From: Geodermatophilus obscurus
GTDB lineage: Bacteria; Actinomycetota; Actinomycetes; Mycobacteriales; Geodermatophilaceae
Assembly (NCBI RefSeq): GCF_900143215.1
Contig: NZ_FRDM01000035.1
Span: forward strand, 1 to 39,633
DNA length: 39,633 nucleotides
Reading direction: 5' to 3'
Positions 31,283 through 39,232 of the stretch are shown one piece after another. Each line of letters opens with the position of its first letter. Within the stretch, counting starts at the first letter, position 1. The position numbers and the translations under genes were made by a program. A model generated the notes under the pieces. It was given only the letters and a program-made list of their open reading frames with translations, had not been told where the DNA came from and searched no databases.

Positions 31283-32191
31283 GTGGACAGCCGCAAGGAC
31301 CTGCGTGAGTTCCTGGCCACCCGGCGGGCCCGGATCACGCCGCAACAGGCCGGCCTGCCGACCTACGGCGGGCACCGGCGGGTGCCCGGGCTGCGCCGTG
31401 AGGAGGTGGCGCTCCTCGCCGGCGTGAGCGTCGAGTACTACACGCGCCTGGAGCGGGGCAACGCCGCCGGTGTGTCGGACAGCGTCCTCGAGGCCCTCGT
31501 CCGGGTGCTCCAGCTCGACGACGCCGAGCGCGCGCACCTCTACGACCTCACCCGCGGGACGACGACGGCCGCCCGCGCCCGCCGCCGTCCGGCCCGGCAC
31601 GGCGTCCGCCCGGGCGTGCAGCAGCTGCTCGGCGCGATGACCGACGTCCCGGCGTTCGTGCAGAACGGCCGGCTCGACGTCCCCGCCGCCAACCCGCTCG
31701 CCCGCGCGCTCTACGCCGACCTGTTCGACGACGCCGACCCCAGAAGCGCCGGCCGCACGCCCAACCACGCCCGCTACGTGTTCCTCGACGCGCGGGCCAC
31801 CGACTTCTACCCCGACTGGAACCGGGTCGCCGCCGACATCGTGTCCCAGTTGCGCGCCGAAGTCGGCCGCAGCCCCGACGACCGTGAGCTCACCGAGCTC
31901 ATCGGGGAGCTGGCCACCCGCAGCCAGCAGTTCAGCGCCCTGTGGGCCACGCACAACGTCCGCTGGCACACCACCGGCACCAAGCGCTTCCACCACCGGG
32001 TCGTCGGTGACCTCAGCCTGGCCTACGAGGGGTTGGCGCTCACTGCCGATCCGGGCCAGACGCTCATCACCTTCAGCGCGGAGCCCGGCTCGCCCTCGCA
32101 GCAGGCGCTGGCCTTCCTCGCCAGCTGGGCCACATCGGCCACACAGCGGGCGGCTGCCCGCGCGAAGACGAAGGACGACCACCCGACCTGA
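31283..32191 (+). CDS. XRE-family regulator with MmyB-like ligand-binding domain
   Basis: This ~302-residue protein has an N-terminal helix-turn-helix (GLRREEVALLAGVSVEYYTRLERG, ~residues 37-60) of the XRE family, followed by the MmyB-like C-terminal domain (VPAFVQNGRLDVPAANPLARALYADLF, then HNVRWHTTGTKRFHHRVVGDLSLAYEGLAL) that may bind a small, perhaps fatty-acid-like, ligand. In actinobacteria such regulators often stand divergent from an SDR gene and repress it. GTG 31283 is chosen by its distance to TACCGT; GTG 31274 is an alternative. Confidence 0.88.
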   Translation: MDSRKDLREFLATRRARITPQQAGLPTYGGHRRVPGLRREEVALLAGVSVEYYTRLERGNAAGVSDSVLEALVRVLQLDDAERAHLYDLTRGTTTAARARRRPARHGVRPGVQQLLGAMTDVPAFVQNGRLDVPAANPLARALYADLFDDADPRSAGRTPNHARYVFLDARATDFYPDWNRVAADIVSQLRAEVGRSPDDRELTELIGELATRSQQFSALWATHNVRWHTTGTKRFHHRVVGDLSLAYEGLALTADPGQTLITFSAEPGSPSQQALAFLASWATSATQRAAARAKTKDDHPT

Positions 32192-32766
32192 CCTGCCGGC
32201 GACGGAGCCCTCAGTCTCAGCGCTCAGTCGACAGGATCCGTCGTACTCATGGCACCGACGCTCGCGCAGCGTGCCGCGACAGGTCAGGCCCCTCCCGGTT
32301 GACCACCATTGTTCCCCGGTTCGGGGTCGTCGCAGATATCCGCTGCCGTCCCGCATGCCGCGAGAGCTGCGGAACTGCACGCCGCCGGACGCAGGGGAAG
32401 GCGCCCGCGTACGTCAGGGCGTGAAGGGTCCCAACTCCTTCGTCGTCGTGCGTCGGCAACGCTCCGATGTGCTGATCAGGCGGCCGCCGCGTGGTGCCAC
32501 GACGGTGGCCTAAGGGCCGTCCACGGTCGTCCGTGACGGTTTCTCGACGTCCGTAGTCGCCCGTGACCTGCGCGAATGGACACTGGCGGAATCACGCGCA
32601 CACCCACCAGCCGCCCTGGCAGTGTGGCCCGACCACAGGCGGGCGCCGGTTTCGGGACTGCCACACGCGGCGAGCAGATCGTCGGCTGTCGTCAGTCCGG
32701 CGTCCGCGAGGCCGTTCCGCTCTGCAGCCAGTAGCAGTGCGGGGGACGGGGCGCTGACCCGCTGCC
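32192..32766. other. 575-bp region without a supported gene
   Basis: I see no complete gene. On the minus strand between about 32760 and 32590 one frame reads like coding sequence (for example APSPALLLAAERNGLADAGLTTADDLLAACGSPETG), but it lacks a start of its own and is not recognised; it may be the remnant of a gene that once followed the aldolase gene. Short direct repeats of GTCCGTGAC or CCGTGAC occur near 32526-32568. Confidence 0.4.
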
Positions 32767-33393
32767 TCAGGTCCGCCGGAGCGCCGCGACCTGCTCGGGC
32801 GTCAGCGGCCGCGTCCGCCGCCCGTGCAGCAGCAGGTGGATGCGGGCGGTTTCCTCGAGTTCCTCGACGGCATCGGCGGCCGACGCGAGGTCGGCGGCAG
32901 AGACGACCGGCCCGTGGTTGGCCAGCAGCATGGCGTGCGAGGTGCTGGCCGTTCGTTCGGCCAGCTCTTCGAGCGAGCGGTCGCCCGGAGCGTGGTACGG
33001 CAACAGCGGCAGCCGTCCCACCCGCATGACGTAGTAGGCCGTCAGGGCCGGCAGCACGTCGTGCGGATCCACGTCGGCCAGGCAGGACACGGCGGCCGCG
33101 TGGGTGCTGTGCGTGTGCACCACCGCGGCGTCCTGCGGCCGGGCCCGGTAGACGGCTGCGTGCAGGAACGCCTCCTTGGAGGGGCGCGGCCCGTCGAGGT
33201 GGCACCCCTGCAGGTCGACGAGGCTGAGCTGGTCGGTCGACAGCTGCTCGAGACTCGACCCGGTCGGGGTCACCAGGAACCCGCCGGGCACGCGGACGCT
33301 CAGGTTCCCCGTACGACCGGCGGTCAAGCCGCGGGCGAACAGCGACGCGCCCAGCGCGACCACCTGCCCGCGCAGGTCTGGATGGTCCTTCAC
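32767..33393 (-). CDS. otnC: Class II aldolase/adducin-family decarboxylase, OtnC-like (3-oxo-tetronate 4-phosphate decarboxylase type)
   Basis: This 208-residue protein belongs to the class II aldolase family: GNLSVRVPGGFLVTPTGSSLEQL (phosphate loop), VVHTHSTHAAAVS (zinc His pair) and MLLANHGPVVSAADL (third His). TAYYVMRVGRLPLLPY and ETARIHLLLHGR match OtnC proteins, which decarboxylate 3-oxo-tetronate 4-phosphate to dihydroxyacetone phosphate. It follows the GntR gene by 20 bases on the same strand, so the regulator and this enzyme are transcribed together and diverge from the permease-RLP-kinase operon. GTG 33393 gives the natural N-terminus. Exact substrate is inferred, not shown. Confidence 0.85.
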   Translation of the reverse strand: MKDHPDLRGQVVALGASLFARGLTAGRTGNLSVRVPGGFLVTPTGSSLEQLSTDQLSLVDLQGCHLDGPRPSKEAFLHAAVYRARPQDAAVVHTHSTHAAAVSCLADVDPHDVLPALTAYYVMRVGRLPLLPYHAPGDRSLEELAERTASTSHAMLLANHGPVVSAADLASAADAVEELEETARIHLLLHGRRTRPLTPEQVAALRRT

Positions 33394-33413
33394 GTGCCCG
33401 CCCCGTCGTCCGC

Positions 33414-34283
33414 TCAGGCCCGCGGGGACCGCGTACCGAGCAGCAGGGCCAGCTCCTGGACCAGTTCGCGCACCCGTCCGAGCTCCTCGCCCCCGCCCGC
33501 CCCGGGCGGACGGGGCCCGACCTGGGCGTCCACGTCGAAGACGGTGTCCGGCCGGTGCCAGGCGGTGAACCACTCGAGCCCGCGCCCGTACTGGTCCCGG
33601 GTCACCCCCTGCAGCAGCAGGACCGGCACGCCGACGCCCAGGTCCAGGTGGGTGGCCACGGCCTCGTCCGCGGGCACCGCCTGCAACTGGCGCGGGCCGC
33701 CCTGCGGCTCCACACCCCGCGCCCGCATCCAGTCGTGCAGGGAGCCGCCGTCGAGGTCCTCGGCCGACAGGTGCGGGAAGAGCTCCCTCGGCAGCCACGT
33801 GCGCATGAACACCAACGGCTCGTCCTCCACCCGCCGGATCCGCTCGAGGCGCCAGGTGTCGGTCACCCCGAGCGCGGCGGCGGCAGCGGACGGCGCCTCG
33901 TCGACCGCCAGCCCGACGATCTCGGTGCGGAGGTGGTGGCCACCGGCCTCGACCTGCTGGCGGAGGCCGCCGGCCTGATCTGCGCGCCGCCGGTGCTCGG
34001 GGCGTGGTGCCACGGCGCTGCCGCGGCCGCGTTGACGGACGATCAGCCCGAGGTCGGCGAGGTCGCCCAGCGCCTGCCGGACCACACTGCGCGAGACGCC
34101 GTAGCGCGCCTGCAGCGCCTCCTCGGTCGGCAGCGGTGCTCCGGGCGGCAGGGAGTGGCTGTCGATCTGCTGCCGGAGCGCGTCGCGGATCTGCGCGTAC
34201 AGGGGCACACCGGCGACGCGGCCGAGTTCCAGCGGCGGAACATCGTCCGTGGCCTCGGACGCCCTGGACCCCTCGACGGACAT
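33414..34283 (-). CDS. GntR-family (HutC/UTRA) regulator of the acid-sugar cluster
   Basis: This 289-residue regulator has an N-terminal winged HTH (VPLYAQIRDALRQQIDSHSLPPGAPLPTEEALQARYGVSRSVVRQALGDLADLGLIVRQRGRGS) and a UTRA ligand domain (RLERIRRVEDEPLVFMRTWLPRELFP, then GLEWFTAWHRPDTVFD), as in HutC-type repressors that bind sugar acids or phosphates. GAGAGGAG lies seven bases before ATG 34283. The gene is divergent from the permease; operator-like repeats overlap the start point of the permease promoter. It is likely induced by the pathway substrate or an intermediate. Confidence 0.9.
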   Translation of the reverse strand: MSVEGSRASEATDDVPPLELGRVAGVPLYAQIRDALRQQIDSHSLPPGAPLPTEEALQARYGVSRSVVRQALGDLADLGLIVRQRGRGSAVAPRPEHRRRADQAGGLRQQVEAGGHHLRTEIVGLAVDEAPSAAAAALGVTDTWRLERIRRVEDEPLVFMRTWLPRELFPHLSAEDLDGGSLHDWMRARGVEPQGGPRQLQAVPADEAVATHLDLGVGVPVLLLQGVTRDQYGRGLEWFTAWHRPDTVFDVDAQVGPRPPGAGGGEELGRVRELVQELALLLGTRSPRA

Positions 34284-34366
34284 CCCGCACTCCTCTCCCG
34301 TTGAGCGCCGCGGCGACGCACCGGCCGCCACCCGTCCCAGCATCGTGCCCTGTCGACACGGGGGGG

Positions 34367-34440
34367 TTGACGTCGTGGCGCACGTCACCTTACCTTCGTA
34401 CGGACAAATTGTACGGACACATTGTCCGTTCCGATGGAGG
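34367..34440 (+). promoter_or_regulatory. Promoter and GntR operators of the permease operon
   Basis: TTGACG (34367-34372) and TACCTT (34391-34396) are separated by 18 bases. Immediately after lie GTACGGACA (34398-34406) and GTACGGACA (34411-34419), the second being the left half of a perfect palindrome ACGGACA-CAT-TGTCCGT (34413-34429). The operators cover the expected transcription start, so a bound GntR protein should block initiation. GGAGG (34436-34440) is the ribosome site for GTG 34446. Confidence 0.75.
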
Positions 34441-34445
34441 TCACC

Positions 34446-35468
34446 GTGAGCGATGTCCTGCGGACGAGCCCGTCCAAGTTCCCCATGTTCGAGGCGATGC
34501 GTCGGGTCCCGGGGGGCCTGATGCTCATCCCGCTGGCGCTCGGCGTTTTGATGAACACCTTCGCGCCGGACGCACTGGGGATCGGGAGCTTCACCACCGC
34601 CCTGTTCAAGGAGGGCGCCCTCGCTCTCATCGCCTTGCTGGTCCTGGCCACCGGGGCGTCCATCACCGGCACGCACAACGGCAAGGGCGCCGCCGGGACG
34701 ACGCTGGTCGTCCTCCTCGCCAAGACCCTGATCCCCATCACGCTGTGCGTGGTCCTCGGCCTCACGGTCGGCGTCGACGGGATCCTCGGCGTCTCGATCC
34801 TCGGACTGCTCGCCATCTTCGGGAACAGCAACGGCGCCATGTGGCTCGCCTTCGCCGGCGAGTACGGGGACGAACGGGACCGCGGCGCCTACGTCGCCAG
34901 CGCCTTCGACGACGGCCCCTTCCTGGCGCTGGTGTTCCTGGGCGCCTCGGGCCTGGCCGACATCCCCCTCCTGGCGCTGGTCGCGGCCCTGGTGCCCTTC
35001 CTCATCGGTCTGTTCATCGGCGCGGTGGACCGCGAGTGGACCAAGGTCCTGGACGCCGTACCGAACGTCGTCATCCCGTTCATGTCCTTCGCGGTGGGCA
35101 CCGGCATCGACCTGCGGACCGTCCTCACCGGGGGTGCCACCGGTGCCGTCCTGGGTGTTGGCGTCGTCGTCCTGACCGGCGGGCTGACCTACCTCGGCTA
35201 CCGGTTCCTGCTCCGCCGCGGCCGCGAGAGCGGCATCGGCTTCGCGGCCGGCACCACGGCCGGCAACGCGGTGGCTGTTCCTGCTGCCGTCGCCGCCGCG
35301 GACCCCAACTTCGCGCCCTTCGTCGCCTCCGCCTCCGCCCAGGCCGCCACAGCCGTCCTCGTCACGGCCCTGCTGGCCCCCGCCGTTGCGGCCTGGGTCA
35401 TGAAGCGGGCGGGAGCGCTCGAGCCCGTCCCCCTGCCCGTGGTCCCGCCGAAACCCCACCACGCGTGA
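34446..35468 (+). CDS. KdgT-type 2-keto-3-deoxygluconate permease family transporter
   Basis: This 340-residue protein has about ten hydrophobic segments and the KdgT features RVPGGLMLIPLALGVLMNTFAP at the N-terminus, LLAIFGNSNGAMWLAF and GIGFAAGTTAGNAVAVPAAVA. KdgT symporters import sugar acids such as 2-keto-3-deoxygluconate with protons. As first gene of the operon it presumably imports the acid-sugar substrate of the downstream enzymes. GTG 34446 is preferred over ATG 34434 because GGAGG lies five bases upstream. The next gene starts 38 bases later on the same strand. Confidence 0.9.
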   Translation: MSDVLRTSPSKFPMFEAMRRVPGGLMLIPLALGVLMNTFAPDALGIGSFTTALFKEGALALIALLVLATGASITGTHNGKGAAGTTLVVLLAKTLIPITLCVVLGLTVGVDGILGVSILGLLAIFGNSNGAMWLAFAGEYGDERDRGAYVASAFDDGPFLALVFLGASGLADIPLLALVAALVPFLIGLFIGAVDREWTKVLDAVPNVVIPFMSFAVGTGIDLRTVLTGGATGAVLGVGVVVLTGGLTYLGYRFLLRRGRESGIGFAAGTTAGNAVAVPAAVAAADPNFAPFVASASAQAATAVLVTALLAPAVAAWVMKRAGALEPVPLPVVPPKPHHA

Positions 35469-35506
35469 CCGCGCCATCCCGCCCGCACCGACCCGAGGAC
35501 CCCGAC

Positions 35507-36769
35507 ATGCGTGACCCCCGCCGTATCCGCTGCACCTACTACATCGAGGCCGTCGACGTCGCACGGGCCGCGGCCGCCCTCGCCGGCGAGCAGTCCAGCG
35601 GGACCTTCATCGCCGTCCCCGGAGAATCCGACCGGATCCGCGAGCGCCATGCGGCCGAGGTCGTGGAGATCCGCGAGCTCGGCGAGTGCGCGCCCTCCCT
35701 GCCGTCGAGGCGCCGGCCGGAGTGGGTGACCGCGGCCGAGGTCGTCGTCGAGTTCCCGATGGTGAACATCGGTACCGACATCGCGACCCTGCTCACCGCG
35801 GTCGCCGGCAACCTCTTCGAGCTCGTCGAGCTGTACGCCTGCCGGCTGCAGTCGATCGAGCTGCCCGACGAGTTCGTCGCGGCCCACCCCGGCCCCGCCT
35901 TTGGCGTCGCGGGCACCCGCAAGCTCATGGGCGTGCCGGAGGGCGTGCTGATCGGCACGATCGTCAAGCCGAACGTCGGCCTGGTGGAGGAGGAGTTCCG
36001 CGGCGTGGTGCGCGAGCTGGCCCGCGCCTCGATCGACCTCATCAAGGACGACGAGCTGATGACCGATCCGGCGTACCTCCCCCTGGAGACCCGCGTCCGC
36101 GTCGCGCTGGAGGAGATCGGCGACGCCGAGCAGGTCACCGGGCACCGGACGATGTACGCCTTCAACATCACCGGGGACCTCGCCGGCCTCCAGCGCCGTC
36201 ACGACCTGGTGGTCGAGGCGGGCGGGAACTGCGTGATGCTCAACATCCCGATCATGGGCCTGCCGGCGCTCGCGTGGCTGCGCGGATTCGCCCAGGTGCC
36301 AGTCCACGGCCACCGGGCCGGACTGGCCGCCTCGATGCGCTCCCCCGCCTTGGGGGTGGACTTCACCGTGTGGCAGCAGCTGGCCCGGCTGGCCGGCGCC
36401 GACCACGTCCATGCCAGCGGACTGGGCAGCAAGTTCTACGAGCGGGACGAGCAGGTCGCGGCGAACATCCGCAGCCTGCAGGCGCCGCTGGGGACCACGA
36501 TCGCCCCACTGCCGACGCTGTCGTCCGGGCAGAACGTGCACACGCCGGGTCCGACGTTTGCGGGGGTGGGATCGACCGACCTGCTCATGCTGGCCGGCGG
36601 CGGGATCGCCGGCCACCCGGACGGGCCGGCCGCCGGTGTCCGCAGCCTGCGCCAGGCGTGGACCGCAGCGGTGAGTGGGAACCCGTTGGCGGACGCGGCC
36701 GCGGCGCACGCGGCTCGTGGCGACTCCGCCCTCGCACACGCGCTGCAGACGTTCCCGGCGGGTGCCTGA
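35507..36769 (+). CDS. RuBisCO-like protein (acid-sugar phosphate decarboxylase/transcarboxylase type)
   Basis: This 420-residue protein is a RuBisCO large-chain homologue. Residues matching the RuBisCO active site are present: Lys154 in TIVKPNVGL, Lys180-Asp182-Glu183 in LIKDDE (the carbamylated Lys and metal ligands), His269-Arg270 in GHRAG, Lys309 in GLGSKF (loop 6) and SSGQ plus GGGIAGHPDG for phosphate binding. The second Lys of KPK is Asn. It is therefore probably a metal-dependent enzyme, but not a CO2-fixing RuBisCO; relatives such as OiaX and OiaT act on 3-oxo-isoapionate 4-phosphate. It is followed by a DUF1537 kinase with a 1-bp overlap (TGATG), strong support for a phosphorylated 3-oxo acid substrate. 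Confidence 0.88.
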   Translation: MRDPRRIRCTYYIEAVDVARAAAALAGEQSSGTFIAVPGESDRIRERHAAEVVEIRELGECAPSLPSRRRPEWVTAAEVVVEFPMVNIGTDIATLLTAVAGNLFELVELYACRLQSIELPDEFVAAHPGPAFGVAGTRKLMGVPEGVLIGTIVKPNVGLVEEEFRGVVRELARASIDLIKDDELMTDPAYLPLETRVRVALEEIGDAEQVTGHRTMYAFNITGDLAGLQRRHDLVVEAGGNCVMLNIPIMGLPALAWLRGFAQVPVHGHRAGLAASMRSPALGVDFTVWQQLARLAGADHVHASGLGSKFYERDEQVAANIRSLQAPLGTTIAPLPTLSSGQNVHTPGPTFAGVGSTDLLMLAGGGIAGHPDGPAAGVRSLRQAWTAAVSGNPLADAAAAHAARGDSALAHALQTFPAGA

Positions 36770-38055
36770 TGGCCGACATCGGGTTCCTCGCCGACGACCT
36801 GACCGGCGCCAGCGACGTCCTCGCGCAGGCGCACGCCCACGGGCTCGACGCCATGCTGGTCCTCGACCCCGGACGGTCGATGCCGGACGACGCCGACGTC
36901 GTGGGCATCGCCGGACCGGCCCGCTCGCTGGCCGGCGACGCGCTCGACGAGGCGGTGCGGTCCGGCCTCGCCCCGCTGGCGTCCCTGGACCTGTCCGTGC
37001 TGCTCTACAAGGTCTGCTCCACGTTCGACTCCTCGCCCACCGTCGGCAGCATCGGGCGGGGGATCGAGCTCCTGCACGAGCAGTTCCCCGGACACGGACC
37101 GGTGCCCGTCGTCCCTGCGCAGCCCGGCTTCGGTCGCTACACCGCCTTCAGCCAGCACTTCGGCGCCTACGCAGACGAGGTGTACCGGCTCGACCGGCAC
37201 CCCGTGATGGCCCGCCACCCGTCCACGCCGATGCACGAGGCCGACCTGCGGCTGGTCCTGGCCGAACAGCTCGCGAGCCGGCACCCCGTTCCGGGCCTGC
37301 AGCTGGCGGCCCACGCCGACGGCACCTTCGACGCCCGGTGGGCGCAACTGCGCGAGGCGGCCGACGCCGAGGCCTTCGTCGTGGACGCCGTCGACGAGGC
37401 GCAGATGGACACCGTCGCCAAGGCCCTGCTTCGGGACGATCGTCCCGCCGGACCGGCGCTCGTCGTCGGTTCCGGGGGCATCATGGCCGCGCTGGCCCGA
37501 CGCCGTGGCGGCGAACCCCGGAGACCGCCGGCTCCCACCGCCTCCCGTGGCCCGACGCTCGTCGTGTCGGCGTCCGCGTCCACCACGACCGCCGGCCAGA
37601 TCGCCGACGCCGTCCGGCACGGCTGGGTCGACGTCCCGATCCCGGCCGGGGACTTCGCCGTCGACGTCACCGGGAGGCCGTGGTCGGCCGCCGTCGAGGC
37701 GGCACTCCGGGCCGGCCGGGACGTCGTCGCCCACACCACGCGGGGTCCCGATGACCCCCGGCTGAGCGCCGGCTCCGTCACCGCCGCCGAGGTGGGCGGG
37801 ACCATCGGCCGGCTCGCCGGCGACCTGGCCCGCCGGGGACTGACCCGGGACGTCGTCGTCTGCGGCGGCGACACCTCCAGCCACGCCCTGCTGGCCATGG
37901 GGGTCGGCGAGCTGCGGGTCAGCGAGCAGTTCGTCACCGCCGGACCCATCTGCACCACCGATGACGCGGCGGCCGTCGCCGGCTGCCGCGTGCTGCTCAA
38001 GGGCGGTCAGGTCGGCCCCCCCGACCTGTTCCGCCGCTTCGCCGGCCTCGTCTGA
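36769..38055 (+). CDS. DUF1537 four-carbon acid-sugar kinase family protein (OtnK/OiaK-like)
   Basis: This 428-residue kinase begins ADIGFLADDLTGASDVLAQ, the N-terminal DUF1537 substrate-binding motif, with KVCSTFDSSPTVGSIGRG typical of the same domain; the C-terminal nucleotide-binding domain has LVVSASASTTTAGQI, VVCGGDTSSHALLAMGV and CRVLLKGGQVGPPDLF. Members phosphorylate 3-oxo-tetronates, threonates or 3-oxo-isoapionate at the terminal hydroxyl. ATG 36769 overlaps the RuBisCO-like stop by one base, so the two are translationally coupled. Which acid is phosphorylated is unknown; the RLP neighbour favours a 3-oxo acid. Confidence 0.9.
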   Translation: MADIGFLADDLTGASDVLAQAHAHGLDAMLVLDPGRSMPDDADVVGIAGPARSLAGDALDEAVRSGLAPLASLDLSVLLYKVCSTFDSSPTVGSIGRGIELLHEQFPGHGPVPVVPAQPGFGRYTAFSQHFGAYADEVYRLDRHPVMARHPSTPMHEADLRLVLAEQLASRHPVPGLQLAAHADGTFDARWAQLREAADAEAFVVDAVDEAQMDTVAKALLRDDRPAGPALVVGSGGIMAALARRRGGEPRRPPAPTASRGPTLVVSASASTTTAGQIADAVRHGWVDVPIPAGDFAVDVTGRPWSAAVEAALRAGRDVVAHTTRGPDDPRLSAGSVTAAEVGGTIGRLAGDLARRGLTRDVVVCGGDTSSHALLAMGVGELRVSEQFVTAGPICTTDDAAAVAGCRVLLKGGQVGPPDLFRRFAGLV

Positions 38056-38094
38056 GCCGCGCGGGACACCCCACCGATCGATCAGGAGGACACC

Positions 38095-39144
38095 ATGAAG
38101 GCCGTCGTCAAGCACGCAGCCGACCGCGGCATCCAGGTCCGCGAGGACTGGGCCGAGCCCGTGGCCGGCCCGGGGCAGGTGCTGCTCGAGGTGGCCGCCG
38201 CCTCGCTGTGCGGCACCGACCGGGAGCTCTACGAGTGGACGCCCTCGGCGCAGGCGTTCAACCTCACCCCACCGGTGGTCCTCGGCCACGAGGGCTCCGG
38301 CACGGTGCTCGCCGTGGGCGCGGGCGTCGGAGACGTGACCCCCGGCGACCGGGTCGCGCTGGAGAGCCACCTCATCTGTGGCCGGTGCTACCCGTGCCGG
38401 ACCGGCAGCGCGCACACCTGCGAGCGGACCGGCATCCTCGGCATGCACATCGACGGCGTCTTCGCCGAACGCGTCGCCGTCCCCGCGGGCATCTGCGTGC
38501 CGCTTCCCGAGTCGGTGTCGCTCGAGACCGGCGCCCTGATGGAGTCGGCCGGGGTGGCCATGCACGCCGTCCAGCGGTCCGGATACGCCGTGACCGGGCA
38601 GTACGTCCTGGTCAACGGCTGCGGGCCCGTGGGTCTGGTCATCGCACAGATCGCCCTCGCCCTGGGAGCGGCGGCCGTCGTCGCCGTGGAACCCAACCCG
38701 TTCCGCCGGAAGCAGGCGGAGTCGATCGGCGCCCGGGTGCTCGACCCGTCTGACGACGTCGTCGGCGTGTGCCGCGACCTGGCCGGCCGGCGCGGCGGCT
38801 TCGACGTCGCGTTCGAGGTCTCCGGCGTGCGCGGGGTGCTGCCCCCGCTGCTGGAGGCGCTGCGGCGGGAAGCCACGCTCGTGACGGTCGGACACCCGAG
38901 CGAGCCGGCCGCGATCGACATCGCGGCGTTCGTGAACAAGAAGGGCATCACCCTCCGCGGCATCTTCGGCCGCCGGCTCTGGGACACGTGGGAGCAGTTG
39001 CTGGTCCTGCTGCAGTCGGGTCGCATCGACCTCGACTGGCTGATCACCCACCGCCTGTCCCTCGACGAGGCAGAAACTGCGGTCGAACTGCTCACCGGTG
39101 ATGCCGGGAAGGTGCTGCTCGTCCCGGGCGCGAACCAACGGTGA
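38095..39144 (+). CDS. Zinc-dependent medium-chain alcohol dehydrogenase, threonine-dehydrogenase-like
   Basis: This 349-residue MDR enzyme has catalytic-zinc ligands in SLCGTDRELYEW and VVLGHEGSG, four structural-zinc cysteines in ICGRCYPCRTGSAHTCERTG, and a Rossmann motif VNGCGPVGLVIAQIA with VVAVEPNPFR, an acidic residue favouring NAD. GIFGRRLWDTWEQLLVLLQSGRIDLDWLITHRL closely resembles L-threonine 3-dehydrogenase, which oxidises a C3 hydroxyl. Here it may oxidise C3 of an aldonate to give the 3-oxo acid used by the kinase. AGGAGG lies before ATG 38095. It ends the operon; a terminator follows immediately. Confidence 0.9.
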   Translation: MKAVVKHAADRGIQVREDWAEPVAGPGQVLLEVAAASLCGTDRELYEWTPSAQAFNLTPPVVLGHEGSGTVLAVGAGVGDVTPGDRVALESHLICGRCYPCRTGSAHTCERTGILGMHIDGVFAERVAVPAGICVPLPESVSLETGALMESAGVAMHAVQRSGYAVTGQYVLVNGCGPVGLVIAQIALALGAAAVVAVEPNPFRRKQAESIGARVLDPSDDVVGVCRDLAGRRGGFDVAFEVSGVRGVLPPLLEALRREATLVTVGHPSEPAAIDIAAFVNKKGITLRGIFGRRLWDTWEQLLVLLQSGRIDLDWLITHRLSLDEAETAVELLTGDAGKVLLVPGANQR

Positions 39145-39145
39145 T

Positions 39146-39174
39146 CCGGCGGGGTCGGGCCGGTACCCCGCCGG
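39146..39174 (+). terminator. Terminator of the permease-RLP-kinase-dehydrogenase operon
   Basis: CCGGCGGGGT (39146-39155) and ACCCCGCCGG (39165-39174) are perfect 10-bp arms with a nine-base loop, two bases after the dehydrogenase stop. Confidence 0.8.
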
Positions 39175-39209
39175 CTCGACCCTGTTCGCGCTGACGGACC
39201 AGCTCGTGG

Positions 39210-39232
39210 TGGTTGCAGTTCTGGTTGCAGTT
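39210..39232 (+). repeat. Right copy of the paired TGGTTGCAGTT repeat (putative integrase arm site)
   Basis: Units at 39210-39220 and 39222-39232 repeat the block at 27229-27251 with one base changed and in the same orientation. A partial extra TTGCAG follows. It marks the probable right end of the integrative element. Confidence 0.75.

Noticed and set aside
35507..36769. Genuine CO2-fixing RuBisCO large subunit
   Set aside because: The KPK motif is KPN, there is no small subunit or phosphoribulokinase, and the operon partners are acid-sugar enzymes.
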